From positions 32,318,911 to 32,382,910 of the forward strand of contig OX457026.1 in assembly GCA_949752745.1 (NCBI GenBank): 64,000 nt of DNA, in the 5' to 3' direction. Below the pieces are notes generated by a model. That model did not search any database. It was not told where the DNA came from and worked only from the letters and a program-made list of their open reading frames with translations. This DNA is from Protula sp. h YS-2021. Taxonomy: Eukaryota; Annelida; Polychaeta; Sabellida; Serpulidae. This document shows, piece after piece, positions 43,639-51,083 of the stretch (its first letter is position 1; each line of letters opens with the position of its first letter). Position numbers and translations under genes: made by a program.

Positions 43639-44739
43639 ATGTCGACGTGGAAAGAGTACTTGACCAATATTTACTTCAAACTTGGACAGCCTGGAGCATT
43701 TGCTGGTCCTTACAAACTGTATCACATCTTACGAAAACATAATCAAGCAGTCACACAGTCACAAGTGAAGAAATGGCTACAGGATCAAGATGCTTTTAGT
43801 TTACTACAACCTGTCAAATACAGGTTCAAAAGACAACGTGTCATTACACGTGGTATTGATGATATGTGGGATATTGATTTGGCTGATATGGGAAACATAG
43901 CTCCCTATAATGATGACATACGCTTTTTACTCATTGTCATTGATGTGTTTTCCAAATATGTCTGGGTACAGCCAATACCTAATAAATCACATACCAGCGT
44001 CATACAAGCTTTCCAAAAGATTTTTCATGACACACGACGAAGACCGCGAACTCTAAGGTCTGATAAAGGAACAGAATTTAAAAATAGATGGGTAAAAGCA
44101 TTTTTGAAGAAAGAAGGAATTCATGCTTATACCACAAAGAATGAAACCAAAGCCAGCTTTGCTGAAAGAGTCATTCGTACTCTGAAGGGAATGATGTATC
44201 GGTATTTTCTACATAATCAAACCTACCGCTACGTAGACATTCTTCCAGACTTGGTGTACAATTACAACCATAGACCTCATGGTTCTCTTCCTAATAAATA
44301 TGCTCCAGCCGAGATTCGTAAAGACAACGAATCAAAAGTGTGGAAGTATATGTATGTCGACAAACTGAAATTGAAACCGAAGAAGAAGAAGTATAAATTT
44401 AACATTGGCGATCATGTTCGCATTTCTCACATTAAATACGTGTTTCAACGCGATTATCACATCAAATGGACGCAAGAAGTCTTCATTGTCACACATCGTT
44501 GTAAGAAGCAAGGAATACATTTGTATCGTGTGAAAGACTTTTTAGACGAAGATATTGATGGACATTTCTATGAAGAAGAACTGCAGAAAGTGACCAAAGA
44601 TATTGAATCTATTTATAGAATTGAAAAAGTCTTGAAAACACGTAAAAGACGAGGAGGTGTGAAAGAATTATTTGTCAAGTGGTTAGGTTGGCCAAACAAG
44701 TTTAACAGTTGGGTGAAAGAAACAGACATTCAACAATGA
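43639..44739 (+). CDS. Polinton integrase (retroviral type) with chromodomain
   Basis: 366 residues; inserts the element and makes the 6-bp duplication. The ATG at 43639 follows the TATA box by 51 nt. It has a helical N-terminal region without a clear HHCC finger, then an rve catalytic core with D80 (WDIDLADM), D142 (LRSDKGTEF) and E176 (FAERVIRTLK). A basic linker follows (about 250-270), then a C-terminal chromodomain (about 322-363: YRIEKVLKTR, LFVKWLGWPNKFNSWV). Chromodomains on integrases are thought to bind modified histones and steer insertion. The full length and intact triad suggest a functional protein. The stop TGA overlaps the ATPase start as ATGA. Confidence 0.93.
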   Translation: MSTWKEYLTNIYFKLGQPGAFAGPYKLYHILRKHNQAVTQSQVKKWLQDQDAFSLLQPVKYRFKRQRVITRGIDDMWDIDLADMGNIAPYNDDIRFLLIVIDVFSKYVWVQPIPNKSHTSVIQAFQKIFHDTRRRPRTLRSDKGTEFKNRWVKAFLKKEGIHAYTTKNETKASFAERVIRTLKGMMYRYFLHNQTYRYVDILPDLVYNYNHRPHGSLPNKYAPAEIRKDNESKVWKYMYVDKLKLKPKKKKYKFNIGDHVRISHIKYVFQRDYHIKWTQEVFIVTHRCKKQGIHLYRVKDFLDEDIDGHFYEEELQKVTKDIESIYRIEKVLKTRKRRGGVKELFVKWLGWPNKFNSWVKETDIQQ

Positions 44740-45395
44740 AGCATCCATTTACATGTTTGGTCTCTGGACCTACAGGCAGTGGCAAAACGTCTCTGGTGAA
44801 GGAAATTCTAGAACAAAGGTTGATTCAACCCTCTCCAAAAAGCATTTTATGGCTCTATGCAGCAGATCAGCCTTTGTACAAGGGAATGAAAGGCGTGGAA
44901 TTTTACCAAGGCATTCCAGATGACATTGAAGAGCGTTTTAACCCGAAGAAACCAAACTTACTTATCATTGATGACTTAATGACCAAATGCCATAGTGATG
45001 AGCGTATGACACGTCTCTTTAGTGTTGGCAGCAGTCATCAAAATCTAAGCATTATCTTTATTGTGCATAATTTATTCCATCATGGGAAAGAGATGCGAAA
45101 TATTAGTTTGAATACACATTATATCATTCTGTTTAAAAATCCGAGAGACAGTCAACAAATTAGTACATTGGCGCGGCAAATGTATCCTAGAAGATCTCAA
45201 TTTCTCATAGAAGCCTATCAAGATGCTACTAGCAAACCTCATGGTTATTTATTCATTGATTTAAAACCAAAGACAAATGATCAACTACGTATTCGTACAG
45301 GCATTTTACCAAAAGATACACATTATGTATATATTGATAAAGCAGTGTATGAACAAGAACCAACTCATTTAACCATTCGCAGTCAAGATGTCTAA
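44736..45395 (+). CDS. FtsK/HerA-like genome-packaging ATPase
   Basis: 219 residues. Walker A GPTGSGKTS (11-19) and Walker B NLLIIDDL (74-81) are intact. The length and the HNLFHHGKEMRNISLNTHYI block match the Polinton/adenovirus-IVa2-like and NCLDV A32-like group of packaging ATPases in general organisation. The predicted role is to pump the genome into capsids. The ATG at 44736 was chosen because it overlaps the integrase stop (ATGA) and gives the standard short N-terminus before the P-loop. Confidence 0.93.
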   Translation: MKHPFTCLVSGPTGSGKTSLVKEILEQRLIQPSPKSILWLYAADQPLYKGMKGVEFYQGIPDDIEERFNPKKPNLLIIDDLMTKCHSDERMTRLFSVGSSHQNLSIIFIVHNLFHHGKEMRNISLNTHYIILFKNPRDSQQISTLARQMYPRRSQFLIEAYQDATSKPHGYLFIDLKPKTNDQLRIRTGILPKDTHYVYIDKAVYEQEPTHLTIRSQDV

Positions 45396-45714
45396 ACGTA
45401 TTCGAGCGAACCAACCGTTTCTTCATTTGCTTGCACGCAGTGGGCCTAAACGACGTAAATCCTTGCTACAGCAAGCTACAAAGGAGGAATTAACAAGCTT
45501 GTTTGAAATTTGTTTGAATATATTGCAAGGACATTTACCCTTAAGCTCAAAACGGTTTAAGGAATTTAAACGTGAACGTCATACGCTACGTACTCTAGCA
45601 GATAAGAAGATATCCCTTCGACGAAAAAAGAAGTTGATTAATCAGAAAGGAGGATTCATTGGAGCTATTGCTAGATTGGCATTGCCCTTGTTAGCCAAAC
45701 TACTGCTAAAATGA
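45388..45714 (+). CDS. small basic protein with hydrophobic C-terminal tail
   Basis: 108 residues, overlapping the ATPase end by 8 nt. Very rich in Lys/Arg (KRFKEFKRERH; KKISLRRKKKLINQ), followed by a 20-residue hydrophobic end (GGFIGAIARLALPLLAKLLL). This plan, basic body plus GG and amphipathic/hydrophobic tail, is seen in small proteins of Polintons and adenovirus-like elements proposed to be core or membrane-active. I infer a virion role; a specific function cannot be read from the sequence. Confidence 0.7.
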   Translation: MSKRIRANQPFLHLLARSGPKRRKSLLQQATKEELTSLFEICLNILQGHLPLSSKRFKEFKRERHTLRTLADKKISLRRKKKLINQKGGFIGAIARLALPLLAKLLLK

Positions 45715-46292
45715 AACATACGATGAAAATGGTCCTCATTCCTGAATATGAATATAAAATGTTGCTAGAAAAGAAGGGAAAAGATGGTGAAATCAAAACG
45801 AAAGTGAATAAACTTTTACGTGGGAAACGAACACGTGAAAAGGCTATAGAAATGTCTCAACTTCTTGGTCGTCATTTACGAACAAGTCAGTCTAGGCAGC
45901 AAAAGCCCTCATCATCATCATCATCACCTGAAAAGCCAGAAAAGTTATTTTTAAGTCATTTTCAACCTATCTATCATGGAAAAATAACACAACTTTTAGC
46001 AGAACTGAAGAAATATGGTACGACATGGTCAGACAAGAATGAACTTGTGTTGAAAACGGGCGATATTATAGCAAATTCCAACGTGGTTGATTTGATGAAA
46101 GAAGCATTGGTGGCGACAAGAAGAAAAGAACGAGCCATACCACCATATGGCTGGCATCCATTTATCCAGGAAATTGTTGATGCTAATATTCCAAAAACAA
46201 TGTTTAGTAAAAAGACCACTCGTGACGACATTACAACAGAAATGAAACAACGTCAACAAAGACAGTTTCCTGAAGGATGGGAAAATTTTTAA
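45711..46292 (+). CDS. conserved-looking Polinton protein, unknown
   Basis: 193 residues; the start ATG overlaps the previous stop (ATGA). It has an N-terminal short strand (MVLIPEYEYKMLL), a basic helix, a Ser-rich linker (SSSSSS near residue 67) and a more ordered C-terminal half (LLAELKKYG; IPPYGWHPFIQEIVDANIP). A position between the basic protein and the minor capsid gene suggests a structural or assembly role; this is inference. No catalytic motif seen. Confidence 0.65.
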   Translation: MKHTMKMVLIPEYEYKMLLEKKGKDGEIKTKVNKLLRGKRTREKAIEMSQLLGRHLRTSQSRQQKPSSSSSSPEKPEKLFLSHFQPIYHGKITQLLAELKKYGTTWSDKNELVLKTGDIIANSNVVDLMKEALVATRRKERAIPPYGWHPFIQEIVDANIPKTMFSKKTTRDDITTEMKQRQQRQFPEGWENF

Positions 46293-46495
46293 CATGGCTG
46301 AAAGAGCTATGTTGTTGCCAAGAAGATAAACCAACTATTCCTGTAAAAATAAGATGTACAAGTGCTTGTTGTGAAGGAGAAGTCATAGATCATGTAGATC
46401 ATCATCATGATGTGAAAGATCATTTACATACTTGGTCGAATGGCGCGCGCTATCGTGAAGTATATAGACAACGTCAACGCACCTATACCATTTAG
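46277..46495 (+). CDS. small protein with putative N-myristoylation/palmitoylation site
   Basis: 72 residues starting MGKFLTWLKELCCCQE. Gly2 with Thr6 fits the N-myristoylation pattern and the CCC at 12-14 is a typical neighbouring palmitoylation cluster, so membrane attachment is plausible. A His/Asp-rich stretch (HVDHHHDVKDHLH) follows and may bind metal. It overlaps the preceding gene by 16 nt. I know no family for it. The start is fixed by the acylation-like N-terminus and the overlap. Confidence 0.6.
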   Translation: MGKFLTWLKELCCCQEDKPTIPVKIRCTSACCEGEVIDHVDHHHDVKDHLHTWSNGARYREVYRQRQRTYTI

Positions 46496-46503
46496 TTCCC
46501 ATC

Positions 46504-47262
46504 ATGGACTCGACAAGCTTTTACATCACTTTGCCTAGCAATGCGAGTATGAGCTATTATCCCAACAACAAGGCTTCGAATTATCAAATTCGTATGCCTC
46601 GAACCATTTATCTGAATGGAAAATATGAAGTGGCTTTAGCTGAAATTCAATATCCACATACATGGACAACGATGAGACAGGGCATGGACTACTCTATTCA
46701 GTATCGACAAGAACTATTCGATGATCCTATTCTTAGCACTCTCGATATTCCTTATGGGTACTATAGAACCATACAAGAACTATGTGAGGCAGTCAATGAA
46801 GAAGCGACTAATGCTCTGAAACTTACAGAAGCTATTCGAATAAAGTATGATAAGATTAGACGACGTGTGTTTCTATTTCTCGATTATGGTTATGAAGTGT
46901 CCTTTTCCACTGGATTAGCTGAGATTTTAGGATTTATCCCAGATCACTGGTATACTGAAACATGTACAGCTGACCATAAAGCGGATGTGAAACAGGGGTT
47001 TTATACACTGTATGTGTATTGTAGCATTTGTGAACCACAAGTTGTTGGTGATTATTATGTTCCGTTACTACGTTCTGTTGGCATACAAGGCCATGATGGA
47101 GATATTATCATGAAAACGTATGGCGAACCGCATTATGTTCCTGTAAACACATCCAAATTTGACATGATAGAAATGAATATTAAGGACGACACAGGCCATA
47201 ATGTTCCATTTCAAACTGGAAAGGTGATCTGTAAACTTCATTTTCGACCAAAAGCAATATGA
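46504..47262 (+). CDS. minor capsid (penton-like) protein
   Basis: 252 residues. The N-terminal part (FYITLPSNASM; IYLNGKYEVALAEIQYPHTW) has the pattern of Polinton minor capsid proteins, described as single-jelly-roll penton homologues. Its position, between the small genes and the major capsid gene, agrees. It is probably at the five-fold vertices of an icosahedral particle. The frame is complete, with no breaks. The stop TGA overlaps the next ATG as ATGA. Confidence 0.8.
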   Translation: MDSTSFYITLPSNASMSYYPNNKASNYQIRMPRTIYLNGKYEVALAEIQYPHTWTTMRQGMDYSIQYRQELFDDPILSTLDIPYGYYRTIQELCEAVNEEATNALKLTEAIRIKYDKIRRRVFLFLDYGYEVSFSTGLAEILGFIPDHWYTETCTADHKADVKQGFYTLYVYCSICEPQVVGDYYVPLLRSVGIQGHDGDIIMKTYGEPHYVPVNTSKFDMIEMNIKDDTGHNVPFQTGKVICKLHFRPKAI

Positions 47263-47599
47263 AAGCTTATACACACGATCCGTCTGCATATCGCACCATT
47301 TTCTTCGTCAAGTGGGCGGGGAATTACCAGGATTCAAAGGAGCGCGAATCCAATATGGCGATGGTATTGGTTCAATACTGGGATCATTGGCTCGCAAAGC
47401 TATTCCACTACTTAAGGCTGGGGCTAAGATCGTTGCGCCACATCTTAAGAAGGCTGCAAAGAATGTCGCGAAAGATGTGACGGGTCGAGTAGCAGAACGT
47501 GTGTTTGGAGAACAAAAGCGTGTGCAACCGACGAAACGTGCCAGAAGACGAAAAACAGCCAGACGGATAACATCAAAATATCGCAAAGATATCTTTTGA
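47259..47599 (+). pseudogene. pX-like basic virion protein gene, frameshifted
   Basis: It starts MKAYTHDPSAYRTIFF from the ATG at 47259, overlapping the minor capsid stop. The sequence that looks coding then moves to another frame near 47300, reading QVGGELPGFKGARIQYGDGI and IGSILGSLARKAIPLLKAG, and ends very Arg/Lys-rich (TKRARRRKTARR) at 47599. The N-terminal YT-DP start, Gly-rich F-x-G-x-x-x-Q-x-G segment and basic end match a short protein common in Polinton-like elements, sometimes compared with adenovirus pX. A small indel in the T-rich stretch near 47300 is the likely break. Confidence 0.6.
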
Positions 47600-47603
47600 A
47601 ATC

Positions 47604-48977
47604 ATGTCTCTCATTCATAATCATTCGTGTGAATGTAGTCTTTCTCCATTGGAATGGTTTCACGTACCACCAACGCAAACTGCTGTAGAGAAAAGTTATA
47701 ATGTTGACTATCAACCACTTACAAGCATTAGAGAAGGCGCTCCAATAGAATTCTACATTCCTGCGAGTACAGAAGAATATCTGGATTTAAAGAACAGTAA
47801 ACTCCATATTGTATGTCGCATTGTCAAGGCCGATGGAACAGAGTGTGGCGCAGATGATAATGTCTCTTGCATCAATGATGTGTTTAATGGGTTATGGTCT
47901 AATATTGAATTGTTTCTGAATGATCGTTTGGTTTCGCATAGTAACAATACTCATGGTTATACCAGCATTATCTCTCATCTCATCCATGACTCGGAAGAAA
48001 GTCTGCATTCTGAGCGCTCTATGCGTCTCATGTACAAGGATACTGCTGGGTCAATGAATAGTCATGAGGTGAAAAGACCTAATCATGAACGATATGTATC
48101 CGGGTTTCATGTCAATGCTGACGGCGGTGACTTGGCTGAGCAAGGAAACAATGGCTTACATCATCGTTATTTGCATACTCGTCTTAGCCGTGATGTTATG
48201 CTCGCAGGTGGTTTAAGGATAGATTTGTTTGAGCAGGATCGTTATCTTCCGAATGGCATCAGTTTGAAATTGCGTTTCCATAGACAAAAAGATGACTATG
48301 TATTGATGGCTGCAGATAATACCTATAAGGTAGAAGTGAAAGAGGCATTTTTAACCATTCGCAAAGTGAGGGTGAGTCCAGGTATTCAGTTAGGACATAC
48401 AGATGCATTGATGAAAAGTCCTGCCAAGATCATCATCACTAGAAAAGAATGTAAAGTCTTAGCTATTCCAGCAGGATTTCAGTCTTTTGTGAAAGATAAC
48501 ATCTTTTTGGGTCAATTACCAAATCGTATTGTCATTGGTCTGGTTCATAATGAAGCTTTTGGTGGATCAGTATTGAGGAATCCATATGATTTCAAACATT
48601 TTGATCTGGACTATATGCAACTGTACACGGATGGTGAACCAGTTCTATCCAAACCTCTCAAGCTTGACATTACACAGAAAAAATACCTGGACGCTTTTGA
48701 AACGCTTTACAAATCGTTTGATCGGTTGAATGGTGAGAAAAGTTCCATTATAAAACGGGAAGAATTGCCTAGAGGTTATGCTTTATTTTCGTTTGACTTA
48801 ACACCGGATTATGATGGCGATGATCATTTCCCCCTGATCAAGCATGGGAATTTGCGGCTAGAAATGAACTTTGCTACGGCTTTGCAACCTACCATCAATG
48901 TCATTGTCTATGCTGAATTTGACAACATTATTGAGATCAGTGCAAATCGCAGCATCCAATTCGACTACCAGTCATGA
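47604..48977 (+). CDS. major capsid protein, double jelly-roll
   Basis: 457 residues. Features of Polinton/adintovirus hexon-like capsid proteins are visible: an N-terminal PLTSIREGAPIEFYIPASTE strand region, GLWSNIELFLNDRLV, and a C-terminal YALFSFDLTPDYDGDDHFPL followed by GNLRLEMNFATALQPTINVI. The latter is the second barrel's signature. Double-jelly-roll proteins form trimers that tile icosahedral capsids. The frame is complete. The ATG lies 4 nt after the previous stop; the protein stop TGA overlaps the protease ATG. Confidence 0.88.
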   Translation: MSLIHNHSCECSLSPLEWFHVPPTQTAVEKSYNVDYQPLTSIREGAPIEFYIPASTEEYLDLKNSKLHIVCRIVKADGTECGADDNVSCINDVFNGLWSNIELFLNDRLVSHSNNTHGYTSIISHLIHDSEESLHSERSMRLMYKDTAGSMNSHEVKRPNHERYVSGFHVNADGGDLAEQGNNGLHHRYLHTRLSRDVMLAGGLRIDLFEQDRYLPNGISLKLRFHRQKDDYVLMAADNTYKVEVKEAFLTIRKVRVSPGIQLGHTDALMKSPAKIIITRKECKVLAIPAGFQSFVKDNIFLGQLPNRIVIGLVHNEAFGGSVLRNPYDFKHFDLDYMQLYTDGEPVLSKPLKLDITQKKYLDAFETLYKSFDRLNGEKSSIIKREELPRGYALFSFDLTPDYDGDDHFPLIKHGNLRLEMNFATALQPTINVIVYAEFDNIIEISANRSIQFDYQS

Positions 48978-49411
48978 ACACGAAGCAGATTGATGCCATA
49001 TTGAGTCGTGATGTCATGACCAAAGACTTGTTTCAAGGCGTGTTTGCCATGGATCAGTTACCGTCTTTACAACGCGGCGCCTATGTGATCAACACAGACG
49101 ATCAAGATGAACCAGGAGAACATTGGGTGGCAGTGTATTATGATAAAGACCCTGTGGAATATTTTGACTCTTATGGACTATTTCCTCTCGATGATCGTTT
49201 AGACATATTTTTAAGAAATGACTATATGTATAATTCTATCTCATTACAAACGCCAATATCATCATCATGTGGTTTTTATTGTGTATATTATATATTACAT
49301 AGAGCTCGAGGTCAGAGTATGTTTGATATTGTGAATATATTAAAAAGAAAGGATGGTGATTTTATTGTAAAGGATTTTGTATATAGACATTATAAACCAC
49401 TGTTTTATTAA
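48974..49411 (+). CDS. adenain-like cysteine protease
   Basis: 145 residues. Catalytic triad in adenain/Ulp1 order: His50 (GEHWVAVY), Asp65 (EYFDSYG) and Cys99 (SSSCGFYCVYY). The size is usual for Polinton proteases, which are thought to mature capsid proteins. It is the last gene of the rightward block and starts at ATGA overlapping the capsid stop. The frame is intact. Confidence 0.92.
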   Translation: MNTKQIDAILSRDVMTKDLFQGVFAMDQLPSLQRGAYVINTDDQDEPGEHWVAVYYDKDPVEYFDSYGLFPLDDRLDIFLRNDYMYNSISLQTPISSSCGFYCVYYILHRARGQSMFDIVNILKRKDGDFIVKDFVYRHYKPLFY

Positions 49412-49615
49412 TGTTGTTGTTGTTATATTAGTTAAGTTGTAGTTAAGTTGTTGTTATATTAGTTAAGTTGTTGTTATATTAGTTAAGTTGTTGTTAAATA
49501 AAACAAACCAAGTTTTCAAACAGTCTTGTTTATTGTGTTCTATTTACAAATTCTTAACTACAAACACTATTTACAAAGTCTATTTACACTATTTACAAAC
49601 TCTTAACTACAAACA
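49412..49615. terminator. convergent polyadenylation region
   Basis: AATAAA for the rightward block is at 49497-49502. Reverse-strand AATAAA for the leftward block is at 49529-49534. The left half holds GTTATATTAGTTAAGTTGTT tandem repeats and the right half TACAAACTCTTAACTACAAA-type repeats. Confidence 0.75.
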
Positions 49616-49987
49616 CTATTTACAAACTTTTATTTTCAATACATTCATCAATGCATGCCATTCATCAGAATCTAAATTGATATAGGTATCATAGACATTA
49701 TACCCGTGTTTGTAAATGCTATGAAAGCTCACATAACACACATCACCAAACTTTATCACTTTCACAGTTTCATGTTCAGATAGTTTCAGTTCATATCCTT
49801 CTTCTAAGTCAATGTCCATCACACGCATAGGTTGTGTCAGCTCAATGGATTTGGTACCCCGCTTGAGTTGTATTCCTCCCTCTTTGAATTCAAGCGTTAG
49901 GTTCTTTCCAATCCAATGCTTGTAACAGAGCGTACCATTCCACTGTGTTGAGGGTGATGTAGTCGTAGCATTCTGTAAGCTCGTCAT
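49616..49987 (-). CDS. PC4-like frame, possibly second half of the preceding gene
   Basis: 123 codons from the ATG at 49987. Its first ~33 codons overlap the end of the previous gene in a different frame and look non-coding. From about 49890 on it encodes LTLEFKEGGIQLKRG, VCYVSFHSIYKHGY and YINLDSDEWHALMNVLKI, a PC4-like strand-strand-helix ending in the D-E-W-x-x-L motif. Since the rightward homologue at 41354 has two such halves in one frame, this may be the frameshifted second half of the 49890-50231 gene rather than a gene of its own. Confidence 0.45.
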   Translation of the reverse strand: MTSLQNATTTSPSTQWNGTLCYKHWIGKNLTLEFKEGGIQLKRGTKSIELTQPMRVMDIDLEEGYELKLSEHETVKVIKFGDVCYVSFHSIYKHGYNVYDTYINLDSDEWHALMNVLKIKVCK

Positions 49988-50231
49988 ACTGACGAAATTG
50001 TACAAACACGTCTAGACCGTTCTCAGTCACACGCACTTCTAATTCATTTGAGACTGCTAGGAGAAAGCCGGGTATTCTCAACTTGTCTAGGTGATCCTTC
50101 AACACGGATTGGTCATCAAGTGATAGGACGAGATACTGTCCAAAATGTCTTAGCACAAGGTCATCATATTCGTTTCTCAGATATGAGAATCCATGCGTCA
50201 TTGGTTTATATTCCGATAAAAAGTCTTCCAT
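49890..50231 (-). CDS. PC4-like protein
   Basis: 113 residues from the ATG at 50231 (MEDFLSEYKPMTHG). The C-terminal part has EVRVTENGLDVFVQFRQYDE and YITLNTVEWYALLQALD, the PC4-type beta hairpin plus V/E-W-x-x-L helix. An upstream CATAAAAA TATA-like box at 50283-50290 contains the stop codon of the gene before. Stop TGA follows GCT at the point where a PC4-like second half opens in the +1 frame. The predicted ssDNA-binding role is inferred from weak family resemblance. Confidence 0.5.
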   Translation of the reverse strand: MEDFLSEYKPMTHGFSYLRNEYDDLVLRHFGQYLVLSLDDQSVLKDHLDKLRIPGFLLAVSNELEVRVTENGLDVFVQFRQYDELTECYDYITLNTVEWYALLQALDWKEPNA

Positions 50232-50282
50232 CTCGTTCAACAGTCAGATGAACTATGAGCTGTCTCCCTGTCTGCAAAGACG

Positions 50283-50290
50283 TTTTTATG
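50283..50290 (-). promoter_or_regulatory. TATA-like box containing a stop codon
   Basis: Reverse strand GCATAAAAACG. TAA at 50286-50288 ends the preceding gene; the next ATG (50231) is 57 nt downstream. Confidence 0.45.
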
Positions 50291-50657
50291 CTCGCAAGAT
50301 GGTGAAGAGTGAATGTTGTATCGCTTCTAGGAATCGTAAGACTGCGCGCCAGTTCTTGATATCAAAGAGGATCAAATCTGTATATGGTGTATCTGGCACA
50401 ACTCCCTTATAATCCTTTGGATAATCCTGTAAAAGATTTCTACAGATTTCTACACGTATGTTAGAATCATATTCAGCTACCGTCACTTCCACTTTATTTT
50501 CAAGTCCACGTTTAAACCCAGGTTCAAGTGGTATGTTTTTAAAGTCTTTCCACACTTCAGGTTTAAACCGATGATAACTTGTCTTAGAATCTAGTATCAC
50601 TTCATTCCTCTCATTGACAGTAAGGTAAACACCACCGTTCAGCTTGAGTGCATTCAT
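50286..50657 (-). CDS. PC4-like protein with two repeats
   Basis: 123 residues from the ATG at 50657 (MNALKLNGGVYLTV). It appears to contain two related halves: NGGVYLTVNERNEVILDS with FKPEVWKDFKNI, then NKVEVTVAEYDSNIRVEICR with ILFDIKNWRAVLRFLEAI. Each ends in a W-containing helix like PC4. The start ATG is 14 nt after the stop of the upstream gene, so both are probably on one transcript. The call rests on pattern, not on clear identity. Confidence 0.5.
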   Translation of the reverse strand: MNALKLNGGVYLTVNERNEVILDSKTSYHRFKPEVWKDFKNIPLEPGFKRGLENKVEVTVAEYDSNIRVEICRNLLQDYPKDYKGVVPDTPYTDLILFDIKNWRAVLRFLEAIQHSLFTILRA

Positions 50658-50670
50658 GATTGTTACCTTG

Positions 50671-51021
50671 TTATGAGCCACCTTCTTGTCTACGAAGCCT
50701 TTTATCCACTTCTTTCACCTGCTTCTTCAGCATTTTCCATTCAGGTATTGTCAGCAAAATTCCCTTTTTCGTTGGACGGTTTTTTCCAGTCCCCTCATCT
50801 CTGAGGTATTTGCGAATGTTTATCACACCTTCATTACTTTGTTTCATAATCTTGATATACTTTCCATTGCCTAGAGAAAGCATTCCATCCCACGACTGTG
50901 GTGTTGGTGCTATCTCCACTTTTAATTTCTTGATGGTATTGTCAGGATGTTTCACATTCATGTCTTTGACTGTATCAGCAAGAGTATCCATATCCGTTGT
51001 TGCAGATCTTTTCCGATTCAT
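50671..51021 (-). CDS. PC4/Sub1-like ssDNA-binding protein
   Basis: 116 residues. The C-terminal half is a recognisable PC4 domain: LGNGKYIKIMKQSNEGVINI, then RKYLRDEGTGKNRPTKKGIL and LTIPEWKMLKKQVKEVDKRL, corresponding to the GK-Y-V / I-DIREY / KGISL-x-x-x-x-W-x-x-L order of the family. The N-terminal 45 residues are charged and probably disordered. PC4/Sub1 proteins bind single-stranded DNA and act in transcription and replication. Here it follows the polymerase gene, so an ssDNA-binding role in element replication is likely. The TATA box lies at 51077-51083 and ATG 51021 is the first codon. Confidence 0.78.
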   Translation of the reverse strand: MNRKRSATTDMDTLADTVKDMNVKHPDNTIKKLKVEIAPTPQSWDGMLSLGNGKYIKIMKQSNEGVINIRKYLRDEGTGKNRPTKKGILLTIPEWKMLKKQVKEVDKRLRRQEGGS

Positions 51022-51076
51022 GTTGACGCTTCAGTGTTCACACCTCAACTGACTCTAAAGTTGAAGTGTCTCCCCC

Positions 51077-51083
51077 TTATATA
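51077..51083 (-). promoter_or_regulatory. TATA box overlapping the polymerase stop codon
   Basis: Reverse strand AGTATATAAGGGGGAGACA. The TAA at 51077-51079 is the polymerase stop codon. The PC4-like gene's ATG follows 56 nt later. Confidence 0.7.
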
